From positions 558,001-622,000 of the forward strand of contig NZ_AP025510.1 in the NCBI RefSeq assembly GCF_024347635.1: a stretch of 64,000 nt of DNA, given 5' to 3'. The notes beneath the pieces are model-generated. The model did not search any database, was not told the origin of the DNA, and saw only the letters and a list, made by a program, of their open reading frames with translations. The first letter of the stretch is position 1. Every line of letters begins with the position of its first letter. This DNA comes from Vibrio tasmaniensis (GTDB lineage: Bacteria > Pseudomonadota > Gammaproteobacteria > Enterobacterales > Vibrionaceae). A program made the translations under genes and the position numbers. Shown here piece after piece: positions 8,422-17,064 of this stretch.

Positions 8422-11004
8422 ATGTACATGAGCACTGATGAGGTTCGCAACGCGTTCCTTAAGTTCTTTGAGAGCAAAGAACACCAAATCGTAGACAGTT
8501 CATCGTTAGTTCCACATAACGATCCAACCCTGCTATTTACTAATGCAGGTATGAACCAATTCAAAGATTGCTTCTTAGGCGCCGAAAAACGTGCCTACAC
8601 TCGAGCAACTACGGCTCAGCGTTGTGTACGTGCGGGTGGTAAACACAATGACCTTGAAAACGTAGGTTTCACGGCTCGTCACCATACATTCTTCGAAATG
8701 CTAGGTAACTTCAGCTTTGGTGATTACTTCAAAGAAGAAGCGATTGGCTTTGCTTGGGAATTCCTGACTGAAACACTAGGTCTGCCAAAAGATCGCCTGT
8801 TAGTAACGGTTTACGAGACAGATGACGAAGCATTCGAAATCTGGAACAAGAAAGTGGGCATCCCAGCTGACAAGATTGTTCGCATCGGCGACAAAGAAGG
8901 TGGCAAGAAGTTTGAATCTGATAACTTCTGGACAATGGGTGACACAGGTCCTTGTGGTCCATGTACTGAAATCTTCTACGATCACGGTGAGCACATCTGG
9001 GGCGGTCGTCCTGGTACACCTGAAGAAGATGGTGACCGTTTCATCGAGATTTGGAACAACGTATTCATGCAGTTCAACCGTCATGCTGACGGCACTATGG
9101 AACCGCTACCTAAGCCAGCTGTAGATACTGGTATGGGTATTGAGCGTATCTCTGCAATCATGCAGGGCGTTCACTCTAACTACGAAATTGATGTATTCCA
9201 AAAGCTAATCAAGGCGACAGCAGAAGTAGTAGGTCACGACGACCTATCTAACCAATCGCTGCGCGTTATCGCTGACCACATCCGTTCTTGTTCATTCCTA
9301 ATCGCTGATGGCGTAATGCCTTCAAACGAAGGTCGTGGCTACGTTCTACGTCGTATTATTCGTCGTGCAGTGCGTCACGGTAACAAGATTGGTGCACAAG
9401 GCGTGTTCTTCCACAAACTTGTGGGTGTACTGGCTGAAGTGATGGGTTCTGCAGCTGAAGAGCTTAAGAAACAGCAAGAGCTTGTTGAAAAAGTACTTCG
9501 CATCGAAGAAGAGAACTTTGGTCGTACGCTAGAGCGCGGCATGGTTATCCTAAACGACGCATTAGACGCACTTGAAGGCAAAGAGCTTGACGGTGAAACA
9601 GTCTTCAAACTTTACGACACATACGGCTTCCCGGCTGACCTTACTAACGATGTAGCTCGTGAACGCGACTTTACTATCGATGAAGAAGGCTTTGAGAAGG
9701 CGATGGAAGCACAGCGTAAGCGTGCACGTGAAGCGGGTCAGTTCGGTACTGATTACAACGCAACGATCAAAGTAGACACGAACACTGAGTTCTGTGGTTA
9801 CACAGGTACTGAAGGTGCAGGTGAGATTTCTGCGTTATTCGTTGACGGCGAAGAAGTATCTTCACTATCGGCAGGCGACAAAGCAATCATCATCCTTGAA
9901 GAGACACCATTCTACGCTGAGTCAGGCGGTCAATGTGGTGACGCGGGTACGCTAAGCACAGCGTCGGGTCTGTTCAAAGTACAAGACACTCAGAAGCTAG
10001 GTAATGCATTTGCACACCACGGCGAGCTAGTTGAAGGCGTATTTGCTCAAGGCGATAAAGTAGAAGCGCGCGTTGATGCTGAGCGTCGTGCTGCTATCTC
10101 ACTAAACCACTCTGCAACTCACTTACTTCACTCAGCATTGCGCGAAGTGCTAGGTGAGCACGTTGCTCAGAAAGGTTCTTTAGTTAAGCCAGACAACCTA
10201 CGTTTTGACTTCTCTAACCTTGAAGCGGTAACACCAGCACAGATTAAAGAAGTAGAGCGTCTAGTTAACGCACAAGTTCGTAAGAACCATGTGATTGAAA
10301 CTAACATCATGGACATCGAGTCAGCGAAAGAAAAAGGTGCGATGGCACTGTTTGGCGAGAAGTACGATGATGAAGTTCGCGTTCTGTCGATGGGCGATTT
10401 CTCTACTGAGCTTTGTGGTGGTATCCACGCAAGCAATACGGGTGATATCGGTCTATTCAAGATCATTTCAGAAGGCGGTATCGCTGCGGGTATTCGTCGT
10501 ATTGAAGCGGTAACGGGTGAAGCTGCTCTAGATGCAGTAGAAGCTCAGGCTAACGCTTACGAAGAGAAATTGGCTGAATCAGCTAAGAAAGCGAAATCGC
10601 TAGAGAAAGAAATCCAACTACTTAAAGAAAAGATGGCTGCAGCTGAAGGTGCAAACATCATGGGTAAAGTAGAAGAGATCTCTGGTACTAAGGTACTGGT
10701 TGCTGCCATTGAAGGCGCAGACAACAAGAACCTACGTACTATGGTTGATAACGCTAAAAACCAAGTGGGTAGCGGCATCATCCTGATCGCGAACGTAGCA
10801 GACGGTAAAGTTGGCCTGATTGCTGGCGTAACCAAAGACCTTATCGGCAAAGTAAAAGCGGGTGACCTCGTTAAGATGGTTGCTGAGCAAGTTGGTGGTA
10901 AAGGCGGCGGTCGTCCAGATATGGCTCAAGCGGGTGGTACTGACGTTGAAGCACTACCTGAAGCGCTTAAATCAGTACGTATTTGGCTTGAAGAGCGTCT
11001 TTAA
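8422..11004 (+). CDS. alaS: Alanine--tRNA ligase
   Basis: Class II synthetase that charges tRNA-Ala and edits Ser/Gly mischarging, 860 aa, normal for Vibrio. The N-terminal catalytic core begins [13 protein letters not shown] and [20 protein letters not shown], with class II motif 2 near [16 protein letters not shown]. The editing domain carries the zinc ligands [12 protein letters not shown] and, later, [16 protein letters not shown]-terminal coiled coil (around residues 710-760) and glycine-rich C-Ala domain ([15 protein letters not shown]) complete it. AGGAAG at 8411-8416 supports the ATG at 8422. Strong codon bias suggests high expression. Confidence 0.99.
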   Translation: MYMSTDEVRNAFLKFFESKEHQIVDSSSLVPHNDPTLLFTNAGMNQFKDCFLGAEKRAYTRATTAQRCVRAGGKHNDLENVGFTARHHTFFEMLGNFSFGDYFKEEAIGFAWEFLTETLGLPKDRLLVTVYETDDEAFEIWNKKVGIPADKIVRIGDKEGGKKFESDNFWTMGDTGPCGPCTEIFYDHGEHIWGGRPGTPEEDGDRFIEIWNNVFMQFNRHADGTMEPLPKPAVDTGMGIERISAIMQGVHSNYEIDVFQKLIKATAEVVGHDDLSNQSLRVIADHIRSCSFLIADGVMPSNEGRGYVLRRIIRRAVRHGNKIGAQGVFFHKLVGVLAEVMGSAAEELKKQQELVEKVLRIEEENFGRTLERGMVILNDALDALEGKELDGETVFKLYDTYGFPADLTNDVARERDFTIDEEGFEKAMEAQRKRAREAGQFGTDYNATIKVDTNTEFCGYTGTEGAGEISALFVDGEEVSSLSAGDKAIIILEETPFYAESGGQCGDAGTLSTASGLFKVQDTQKLGNAFAHHGELVEGVFAQGDKVEARVDAERRAAISLNHSATHLLHSALREVLGEHVAQKGSLVKPDNLRFDFSNLEAVTPAQIKEVERLVNAQVRKNHVIETNIMDIESAKEKGAMALFGEKYDDEVRVLSMGDFSTELCGGIHASNTGDIGLFKIISEGGIAAGIRRIEAVTGEAALDAVEAQANAYEEKLAESAKKAKSLEKEIQLLKEKMAAAEGANIMGKVEEISGTKVLVAAIEGADNKNLRTMVDNAKNQVGSGIILIANVADGKVGLIAGVTKDLIGKVKAGDLVKMVAEQVGGKGGGRPDMAQAGGTDVEALPEALKSVRIWLEERL

Positions 11005-11021
11005 GCTTAAGTAATTGATAC

Positions 11022-11056
11022 AAAGATGCCCAATCAACTGATTGGGCATCTTTTAT
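11022..11056 (+). terminator. Rho-independent terminator after alaS
   Basis: The stem AAAGATGCCCAAT (11022-11034) pairs with ATTGGGCATCTTT (11041-11053) across a six-base loop and is followed by more T residues. It lies 18 bases after the alaS stop. Confidence 0.93.
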
Positions 11057-11096
11057 TTTGCCCATTGGAAGAACCTCTGAAAAAGGTTTGATTGAG

Positions 11097-11147
11097 ATTA
11101 ACCAAGAAGGCTAATGGTAACGTTAGACTCCTTGGTTAATTTTTTAT
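11097..11147 (+). terminator. Second hairpin with T-run between alaS and the aspartokinase
   Basis: ATTAACCAAG at 11097-11106 and its extension AGGCTAA pair with TTAGACTCCTTGGTTAAT (about 11124-11141), giving an 18-position stem with few mismatches around an eight-base loop. TTTTTT follows. It looks like an intrinsic terminator or attenuator in the leader of the downstream gene. I see no lysine-riboswitch fold. Confidence 0.6.
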
Positions 11148-11218
11148 TGCTTCGCCATGACGCGGAGTATGTGTTTTTTTGTCATATATAGACATTGGTC
11201 TTGGGAAGGTGAGGAAGG

Positions 11219-12406
11219 GTGAAAATGCCTCTTATCGTGCAGAAATTTGGTGGAACGTCGGTGGGTTCAATTGAACGAATCCATCATGTAGCAGAAAAAA
11301 TCATTGAAGCGAAAAATGAAGGGAACCAGATCCTGGTTGTCGTTTCTGCTATGTCAGGTGAAACAAATCGGTTAGTTAACTTAGCTTCACAAGTTGATAG
11401 CGTACCAAACGCTAGAGAGTTGGATGTGCTGTTAACGGCCGGAGAACAAGTTTCCATGGCTTTGTTGGCGATGACGTTGCACAAGTTGGGTTATGAAGCG
11501 ACATCGATGACTGGCTATCAAGCCAAAATACACACCGATTCTAATCATAATAATGCGACGATTGAGCGTATTGATACCGCTCCTATTAAAGCGCTGTTAG
11601 ATGATGACCAGATTGTTATTGTTGCAGGTTTTCAAGGCGTTAATGCGAAAGGTGATATCACAACCTTAGGGCGAGGTGGTTCAGACACCACGGCCGTTGC
11701 GTTGGCGGGCGCCCTTCAAGCGAAAGAGTGTCAGATATATACCGATGTTGATGGCGTATATTCCTGCGACCCTAGAGTGGTTAAGCAATCTAAAAAATTA
11801 GATACCTTAGACTTTCCCTCTATGGAAGAAATGGCTCGCAGAGGCGCTAAGGTTTTACACCTTCCATGTGTTCAACATGCGTGGCGACACAATGTACCAT
11901 TGAGAGTGCTTTCGAGCTTTGAAGAAGGCGAGGGAACTCTTATCGCGGGTAATGATTGTTTGAATGATATTGCTGGGATAGCCATTCAAAGAGATATGGT
12001 TCGCGTCGAGTGTTTGAATCAAGATTTACCGTCTCTCATGTCGCATTGCCATTTATTAGGGATTGAAGTCTGTAGTGTGATCGAGGAAGCAGAACGGGCA
12101 GCACTCATTATCAAACCGGACATAAGTGCTAAATTAAAACTAGTTTTTGACGAGAAAATCCGTAATAGTGAACAGGTTAGTTTGTTAACTGTGGTAGGAA
12201 GCCGAACACAAGAAATTGTGGTCAGTTCACATGGATTGTTGTCTGAAGGCGAAATTGATGTACAGCATCACTTATTGCAACAGCAGTCTTTAACTTTGGT
12301 GATATCACCAACGCAAGTCGATATGGCTGCTAACATATTACACAATGCATACATCATAGCGCGTGAAACACAGGGTTATCCTAAAAAAGAAGTGCATTTT
12401 GGTTAA
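11219..12406 (+). CDS. Aspartate kinase (monofunctional)
   Basis: Phosphorylates L-aspartate, the first step to Lys, Thr, Met and diaminopimelate. The amino-acid kinase domain starts with VQKFGGTSVGS and contains VVSAMSGETN, TTLGRGGSDTTAVALA and the TDVDGVYSCDPR aspartokinase signature. Two ACT-like regulatory segments fill about residues 260-395. I use GTG at 11219; ATG at 11225 has the better distance from AGGAAGG and would drop two residues. The alaS-aspartokinase-csrA order is normal for Vibrio. Which end-product inhibits it cannot be told from sequence. Confidence 0.93.
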   Translation: MKMPLIVQKFGGTSVGSIERIHHVAEKIIEAKNEGNQILVVVSAMSGETNRLVNLASQVDSVPNARELDVLLTAGEQVSMALLAMTLHKLGYEATSMTGYQAKIHTDSNHNNATIERIDTAPIKALLDDDQIVIVAGFQGVNAKGDITTLGRGGSDTTAVALAGALQAKECQIYTDVDGVYSCDPRVVKQSKKLDTLDFPSMEEMARRGAKVLHLPCVQHAWRHNVPLRVLSSFEEGEGTLIAGNDCLNDIAGIAIQRDMVRVECLNQDLPSLMSHCHLLGIEVCSVIEEAERAALIIKPDISAKLKLVFDEKIRNSEQVSLLTVVGSRTQEIVVSSHGLLSEGEIDVQHHLLQQQSLTLVISPTQVDMAANILHNAYIIARETQGYPKKEVHFG

Positions 12407-12423
12407 ATAAACTCAATCGATAG

Positions 12424-12453
12424 TTTACGAAAATATAACTTTTGTTGGATAAT
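12424..12453 (+). promoter_or_regulatory. Candidate sigma-70 promoter for csrA
   Basis: A TTTACG -35-like box and a GATAAT -10 box are separated by 18 bp and lie about 45 bp upstream of the csrA start. This is a plausible but unverified promoter; csrA is often transcribed from several promoters. Confidence 0.5.
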
Positions 12454-12498
12454 GCTCGCGTAGCTAGATAAATTTAGAGATTACTCAAGGAGCAAAGA

Positions 12499-12696
12499 AT
12501 GCTAATTTTGACTCGCCGCGTTGGCGAAACACTGATGATTGGTGACGAAGTAACAGTTACTGTACTAGGCGTTAAAGGTAACCAAGTACGTATTGGTGTT
12601 AACGCACCTAAAGAAGTATCTGTTCACCGTGAAGAGATCTACATGCGCATTCAAGCTGAAAAAGGTAATGGTAACGTTGCACCTGGCAACTACTAA
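12499..12696 (+). CDS. csrA: Carbon storage regulator CsrA
   Basis: RNA-binding dimer that blocks translation at GGA motifs. It controls carbon storage, motility and, in Vibrio, quorum sensing. It is 65 aa, starts [12 protein letters not shown], and carries the VHREEI stretch with the RNA-contact arginine near residue 44. AAGGAG lies just upstream of the ATG. Its own terminator follows, then the tRNA array, as in other Vibrio. Confidence 0.99.
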   Translation: MLILTRRVGETLMIGDEVTVTVLGVKGNQVRIGVNAPKEVSVHREEIYMRIQAEKGNGNVAPGNY

Positions 12697-12714
12697 TACT
12701 TTTGCGTAGAGAAG

Positions 12715-12742
12715 AGGCTAGCATTGTTGCTAGCCTTTTTTG
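12715..12742 (+). terminator. Rho-independent terminator after csrA
   Basis: The stem AGGCTAGCA (12715-12723) pairs with TGCTAGCCT (12728-12736) across a TTGT loop and is followed by a T-run. Confidence 0.95.
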
Positions 12743-13127
12743 ATCTTGGGGGAATGGAAATACGCATTTGAACATCGATGGGGTGGTAACGGGTTAGTCT
12801 TAACACGGTGAAGTGAGAGCTTTATGACGTTATGAAATACAAATAGGATCGATCATCGCTATTACACGGTATTTTGTCTGCGCAAATTCAAGATTTGTTA
12901 GCTTCCCCTATGGCGCAAATACGCATCCCGTAGTATGGTGAAAACAGTGGTAGCACTTGCTGCTGGATAAATTAGATAATTGTTTTCTGCTGTTTATTAT
13001 TGCCAATCTTTCACCTTAATTTTTAAGGGAAAAAGCGCGATTTGAAGCTTATAAGTTCAATTTGCAAGCGCTTTGATTAAATAGCAAACGGTTGAGTGTT
13101 TTTGTCCAATTTTTTTCAATAAAGTGT
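12743..13127. other. Non-coding region upstream of the tRNA operon
   Basis: No gene is visible in these 385 bases. The last 100 bases are rich in A and T tracts, as expected for an UP element and Fis-binding upstream region of a stable-RNA promoter. I could not place individual Fis sites. Confidence 0.4.
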
Positions 13128-13165
13128 TTGACATATTTTCGGTAAAACGTAATATGTGCCTCCGC
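13128..13165 (+). promoter_or_regulatory. Promoter of the Ser/Arg tRNA operon with GC-rich discriminator
   Basis: A perfect TTGACA -35 (13128-13133) is followed 16-17 bp later by a TAATAT/AATATG -10-like box and then GCCTCCGC (about 13158-13165) just upstream of the first tRNA. A GC-rich discriminator after the -10 is the hallmark of stringently controlled (ppGpp/DksA) stable-RNA promoters. DksA itself is encoded at about 60 kb. Confidence 0.7.
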
Positions 13166-13170
13166 AAGAC

Positions 13171-13263
13171 GGTGAGGTGGCCGAGAGGCCGAAGGCGCTC
13201 CCCTGCTAAGGGAGTATGTGGTTTGTAGCCGCATCGAGGGTTCGAATCCCTCCCTCACCGCCA
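13171..13263 (+). tRNA. tRNA-Ser(GCT), copy 1
   Basis: 93 nt with a long variable arm. The acceptor stem GGTGAGG pairs with CCTCACC, G is the discriminator and CCA is encoded. The anticodon loop CTGCTAA reads AGC/AGU serine codons. It differs from copy 2 by one base in the D region (GAGAGG against GAGTGG). Confidence 0.97.
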
Positions 13264-13309
13264 TTTCTTGCACGTTTGAATTTGCAAGCAAACACAGAAG
13301 TAACAATGT

Positions 13310-13386
13310 GCGCCCTTAGCTCAGCTGGATAGAGTACCTGGCTACGAACCAGGCGGTCGGAGGTTCGAATCCTCCAGGGCGCACCA
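13310..13386 (+). tRNA. tRNA-Arg(ACG), copy 1
   Basis: 77 nt. The acceptor stem GCGCCCT pairs with AGGGCGC and CCA is encoded. The anticodon loop CTACGAA has anticodon ACG, expected to become ICG and read CGU/CGC/CGA. It lies between the two tRNA-Ser genes and has its own spacer, unlike the later copies. Confidence 0.98.
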
Positions 13387-13430
13387 TTCTCTTTACTCTT
13401 ACTTGTAAGTGTTTCGAGAATAATGAATAA

Positions 13431-13523
13431 GGTGAGGTGGCCGAGTGGCCGAAGGCGCTCCCCTGCTAAGGGAGTATGTGGTTTGTAGCCGCATCGAGGG
13501 TTCGAATCCCTCCCTCACCGCCA
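13431..13523 (+). tRNA. tRNA-Ser(GCT), copy 2
   Basis: 93 nt, identical to copy 1 apart from a single A-to-T change in the D region. Anticodon GCT, CCA encoded. Confidence 0.97.
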
Positions 13524-13607
13524 TTCATTACAGGCCTATGGCCTTTTTTTTGTTTCGTAGAAACAGAATGTGATATATTTCACAACTTCTTCTCTTGAAG
13601 ATACCGT

Positions 13608-13684
13608 GCGCCCTTAGCTCAGCTGGATAGAGTACCTGGCTACGAACCAGGCGGTCGGAGGTTCGAATCCTCCAGGGCGCACCA
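13608..13684 (+). tRNA. tRNA-Arg(ACG), copy 2
   Basis: 77 nt, apparently identical in sequence to the other Arg copies. It is the first member of the homogenised tandem block; the spacer that follows it starts CTATTTAGGG. Confidence 0.98.
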
Positions 13685-13755
13685 CTATTTAGGGTTTTCA
13701 TTAATCCTGATGTTGAACGTTTAGTTTTAACTTTATGCTCAATATCAAAACCGTT

Positions 13756-13832
13756 GCGCCCTTAGCTCAGCTGGATAGAGTACCTGGCTACGAACCAGGC
13801 GGTCGGAGGTTCGAATCCTCCAGGGCGCACCA
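13756..13832 (+). tRNA. tRNA-Arg(ACG), copy 3
   Basis: 77 nt, anticodon ACG, CCA encoded. It lies 148 bp from the previous copy start, with a near-identical spacer. Confidence 0.98.
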
Positions 13833-13903
13833 CTATTTAGGGTTTTCATTAATCCTGATGTTGAACGTTTAGTTTTAACTTTATGCTCAATATCAAAACC
13901 GTT

Positions 13904-13980
13904 GCGCCCTTAGCTCAGCTGGATAGAGTACCTGGCTACGAACCAGGCGGTCGGAGGTTCGAATCCTCCAGGGCGCACCA
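13904..13980 (+). tRNA. tRNA-Arg(ACG), copy 4
   Basis: 77 nt, anticodon ACG, CCA encoded. The spacer after it is the long form, so the next copy starts 165 bp away. Confidence 0.98.
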
Positions 13981-14068
13981 CTATTTAGGGTTTTCATTAA
14001 TCCTGATATTGAATGTTTAGTTTTAACTGCTTTATTGCCTTAACTAACAGCTCAATATCGAAACCGTT

Positions 14069-14145
14069 GCGCCCTTAGCTCAGCTGGATAGAGTACCTGG
14101 CTACGAACCAGGCGGTCGGAGGTTCGAATCCTCCAGGGCGCACCA
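14069..14145 (+). tRNA. tRNA-Arg(ACG), copy 5
   Basis: 77 nt, anticodon ACG, CCA encoded. Long spacers lie on both sides. Confidence 0.98.
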
Positions 14146-14233
14146 CTATTTAGGGTTTTCATTAATCCTGATGTTGAATGTTTAGTTTTAACTGCTTTAT
14201 TGCCTTAACTAACAGCTCAATATCGAAACCGTT

Positions 14234-14310
14234 GCGCCCTTAGCTCAGCTGGATAGAGTACCTGGCTACGAACCAGGCGGTCGGAGGTTCGAATCCTCCA
14301 GGGCGCACCA
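14234..14310 (+). tRNA. tRNA-Arg(ACG), copy 6
   Basis: 77 nt, anticodon ACG, CCA encoded. A long spacer precedes it and a short spacer follows. Confidence 0.98.
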
Positions 14311-14381
14311 CTATTTAGGGTTTTCATTAATCCTGATGTTGAATGTTTAGTTTTAACTTTATGCTCAATATTAAAACCGTT

Positions 14382-14458
14382 GCGCCCTTAGCTCAGCTGG
14401 ATAGAGTACCTGGCTACGAACCAGGCGGTCGGAGGTTCGAATCCTCCAGGGCGCACCA
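14382..14458 (+). tRNA. tRNA-Arg(ACG), copy 7
   Basis: 77 nt, anticodon ACG, CCA encoded. Short spacers lie on both sides. Confidence 0.98.
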
Positions 14459-14529
14459 CTATTTAGGGTTTTCATTAATCCTGATGTTGAATGTTTAGTT
14501 TTAACTTTATGCTCAATATTAAAACCGTT

Positions 14530-14606
14530 GCGCCCTTAGCTCAGCTGGATAGAGTACCTGGCTACGAACCAGGCGGTCGGAGGTTCGAATCCTCCAGGGC
14601 GCACCA
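14530..14606 (+). tRNA. tRNA-Arg(ACG), copy 8
   Basis: 77 nt, anticodon ACG, CCA encoded. This last copy of the operon is followed by a strong terminator instead of the usual spacer. Confidence 0.98.
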
Positions 14607-14617
14607 CATTATTAGAG

Positions 14618-14646
14618 AAAGCCTCGTTTTTACGAGGTTTTTTTTA
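14618..14646 (+). terminator. Terminator of the tRNA operon
   Basis: The stem AAAGCCTCG (14618-14626) pairs with CGAGGTTTT (14632-14640) across a short loop and runs into a T-run. Confidence 0.92.
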
Positions 14647-14885
14647 TGTCCGCTATAAATTTGTTGCGACAATGTTAAATTTGTGATGTTTTTAACTTGT
14701 TGTATTTAAAGTAATTCTTGATTGCTTCTTTGTTATTCCACCTTTCTCATATCAATTCTCAGAAAAGCCCCGTTTAAGTCACAGTTTAAATATCTAAAAA
14801 TGACTCATTTGACAGATTTATGTGATCTGATAGGCGAATAATTAACCTTATGTGTGCGTTATCCGTAACAGAACCTTAAACAAAA
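14647..14885. other. Non-coding region upstream of the oad promoter
   Basis: AT-rich, with no gene visible. TGTGA half-sites occur (around 14690 and 14820), but I could not find a convincing full CRP site. Confidence 0.4.
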
Positions 14886-14913
14886 TTGACAAACTTTTAC
14901 CAATCGAGATAAT
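14886..14913 (+). promoter_or_regulatory. Candidate sigma-70 promoter of oadGAB
   Basis: A perfect TTGACA (14886-14891) with GATAAT (14908-14913) 16 bp downstream, about 70 bp upstream of the oadG start. The first TTG-to-TAA block of the transcript carries no other gene. Confidence 0.7.
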
Positions 14914-14981
14914 CCATGGGTCGGGATCACTATTCGCTGAAATCCTGTACGTATGTCAGGATGACGAAGAAAGGAAGCAAC

Positions 14982-15239
14982 ATGACTAATATTGGAAGCC
15001 TGCTAGGAGATGCGGCGACTCTAATGATAACGGGGATGTCCGTTGTCTTTATTTTCTTAACTATTCTAGTTTACCTCGTTCGGTTGATGTCAAAACTGGT
15101 ACCAGAAGAAGTACCGGAGCCGATCGCAGCACCTAAAAAAATTCAAAAATCACAATCAAACCCTTCAGCTGTTAGTCCACAGGTAGTGGCAGCAATTTCG
15201 GCCGCGGTTCATCAATACCGTGCGTCTACTGCTAAGTAG
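14982..15239 (+). CDS. oadG: Oxaloacetate decarboxylase gamma subunit
   Basis: Small membrane subunit of the sodium-pumping oxaloacetate decarboxylase, 85 aa. One N-terminal membrane helix (MSVVFIFLTILVYLVRLM, about residues 18-36) is followed by a Pro/Ala-rich hydrophilic tail that binds the alpha subunit. The ATG at 14982 is chosen because AAAGGAAG lies seven bases upstream; an upstream in-frame codon at 14916 would add 22 unsupported residues. First gene of oadGAB. Confidence 0.93.
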   Translation: MTNIGSLLGDAATLMITGMSVVFIFLTILVYLVRLMSKLVPEEVPEPIAAPKKIQKSQSNPSAVSPQVVAAISAAVHQYRASTAK

Positions 15240-15270
15240 CATTTAAAGGATTAAAAAGGAGTTTATGAGC

Positions 15271-17055
15271 ATGTCTAAACCACTAGCTATCACAGATGTG
15301 GTACTTCGTGACGCGCACCAGTCACTATTTGCTACTCGTATGCGTATCGAAGATATGCTGCCAATTGCGGCAGAACTGGATAAAGTCGGTTACTGGTCAC
15401 TTGAGACTTGGGGCGGCGCAACGTTTGATTCGTGTATCCGTTTTCTTGGAGAAGATCCGTGGGAACGTTTACGAGAGCTGAAAAAAGCGATGCCCAACAC
15501 ACCAATGCAGATGCTACTGCGTGGTCAAAATTTATTAGGTTACCGTCACTACGCGGATGATGTAGTTGAAAAGTTTGTTGAACGTGCCCATAGTAACGGC
15601 ATGGACGTATTCCGTATTTTTGATGCAATGAATGACGTACGTAACTTTGAAACCGCAGTGAAAGCAACGATTGATGTTGGCGGCCACGCTCAAGGTACGT
15701 TGTCTTACACAACCAGTCCGGTTCACAACTCAGATACGTGGGTTGATTTGGCTAAGCGCCTAGAGGATCTAGGTTGTCATTCACTATGCATCAAAGATAT
15801 GTCAGGTTTATTAAAGCCTTATGAAGCGGAAGAGCTAATCACTCGCATCAAAGCGTCTTGTGATGTGCCTCTAGCGCTGCATAGCCACGCGACAACGGGT
15901 CTATCAACCGCTACAGCCGTTAAAGCTGTTGAAGCGGGTATTGATATTCTAGACACCGCAATCTCTTCTATGAGCTGTACTTACGGCCATACACCAACCG
16001 AAACGGTTGTTGCTATGCTAGAAGGCACAGAGCGCGACACGAATCTCAAACTAGACCAAATCGAACCAATCGCGGCTTACTTCCGTGATGTACGTAAAAA
16101 GTATGCGAAATGGGAAGGCCAGCTAAAAGGTGTCGATTCTCGAATCTTGATCGCTCAAGTTCCTGGCGGCATGTTAACCAACATGGAAGGCCAGCTTAAA
16201 GAGCAAGGCGCTGCCGATCGCATGGATGAAGTTCTAGAAGAGATCCCACGCGTACGTAAAGAGTTGGGTTACATTCCTTTGGTAACACCTACTTCTCAGA
16301 TTGTCGGTACTCAAGCGGTTATCAATGTTCTAACGGGTGAGCGCTACAAGAGCATCACTAAAGAGACTGCGGGTCTACTGAAAGGCGAATACGGTCAAGC
16401 TCCTGCTGAGGTTGATGCTGAACTGCAAGCGAAAGTGTTAGATGGTGCTGAGCCAATCACGTGTCGTCCTGCTGATTTACTTAAGTCTGAAATGGATACG
16501 TTAACGACTGACCTTTTAGAAAAAGCGAAATCAGATGGTATTTCACTCGCTGAAGATACCGTTGATGATGTACTGACGTACGCACTATTCCCACAAGTGG
16601 GTCTTAAGTTCCTTAAAAACCGTCACAACCCTGAAGCGTTTGAACCTGTACCAACGGCTGAAGCTGCAACTCCTGTTACGGCTGCACCACAACCTGCTGC
16701 TGGCGGCATTGAGAGCTACAGCGTGAAGGTTGATGGTCAAGTTTATGATGTTGAAGTTGGCCCACAAGGTGAACTGACATCGGTATCTCCATCAGCGAAA
16801 CCAGCACAAGCGGCTCAAGCAGCACCTGCTGCGGCTTCTGATGCAGAAGCAGTTCCTGCTCCATTAGCCGGCAACATCTTTAAAGTCATCGTTCAGGCGG
16901 GTGCTGAAGTTGCCGAAGGTGATGTTCTGCTGATCCTAGAAGCGATGAAAATGGAAACGGAAGTACGAGCTGCTCGCAGTGGTATCGTTCAAGAATTGAA
17001 TGTTAAAGAAGGCGATGCAGTTACTGTAGGCGCTCCACTACTAAGCTTAGCGTAA
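15271..17055 (+). CDS. oadA: Oxaloacetate decarboxylase alpha subunit (biotin carrier)
   Basis: Cytosolic carboxyltransferase subunit, about 594 aa. It transfers CO2 from oxaloacetate to biotin. The N-terminal HMGL-like barrel begins [20 protein letters not shown], with LHSHATTGL providing metal-binding histidines near residue 207. A Pro/Ala-rich linker (around 465-525) leads to the biotinyl domain with EAMKMETE near the C-terminus. AGGAG at 15257-15261 fits the ATG at 15271 better than the ATG at 15265, which would add two residues. Middle gene of the pump operon. Confidence 0.97.
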   Translation: MSKPLAITDVVLRDAHQSLFATRMRIEDMLPIAAELDKVGYWSLETWGGATFDSCIRFLGEDPWERLRELKKAMPNTPMQMLLRGQNLLGYRHYADDVVEKFVERAHSNGMDVFRIFDAMNDVRNFETAVKATIDVGGHAQGTLSYTTSPVHNSDTWVDLAKRLEDLGCHSLCIKDMSGLLKPYEAEELITRIKASCDVPLALHSHATTGLSTATAVKAVEAGIDILDTAISSMSCTYGHTPTETVVAMLEGTERDTNLKLDQIEPIAAYFRDVRKKYAKWEGQLKGVDSRILIAQVPGGMLTNMEGQLKEQGAADRMDEVLEEIPRVRKELGYIPLVTPTSQIVGTQAVINVLTGERYKSITKETAGLLKGEYGQAPAEVDAELQAKVLDGAEPITCRPADLLKSEMDTLTTDLLEKAKSDGISLAEDTVDDVLTYALFPQVGLKFLKNRHNPEAFEPVPTAEAATPVTAAPQPAAGGIESYSVKVDGQVYDVEVGPQGELTSVSPSAKPAQAAQAAPAAASDAEAVPAPLAGNIFKVIVQAGAEVAEGDVLLILEAMKMETEVRAARSGIVQELNVKEGDAVTVGAPLLSLA

Positions 17056-17064
17056 GGGAGTACC

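Larger units (their letters stand above)
13608..14606 (+). repeat. Tandem tRNA-Arg/spacer repeat, seven copies of 148 or 165 bp
   Basis: Start-to-start distances are 148, 148, 165, 165, 148, 148. Each unit is one tRNA-Arg plus a spacer that opens CTATTTAGGGTTTTCATT, contains AGGGTT-TTCATT-AATCCT (a small hairpin, first copy 13691-13708) and ends AAAACCGTT or GAAACCGTT. The long units carry about 17 extra bases in mid-spacer (CTGCTTTATTGCC region). Near-identity implies recent duplication or gene conversion. Confidence 0.95.

Noticed and set aside
8364..8564. 66-codon minus-strand frame at the alaS start
   Set aside because: It overlaps the alaS coding start on the other strand and shows no coding signature.
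13049..13306. 85-codon minus-strand open frame across a tRNA-Ser gene
   Set aside because: It runs through a tRNA and its leader; a coincidental frame.
13608..14606. CRISPR-like periodic repeat
   Set aside because: The periodicity is due to 77-nt tRNA genes plus conserved spacers; there are no unique short spacers and no cas genes.
14647..14885. Possible CRP sites upstream of oadG
   Set aside because: Only TGTGA half-sites were seen; no matching TCACA at the right distance.
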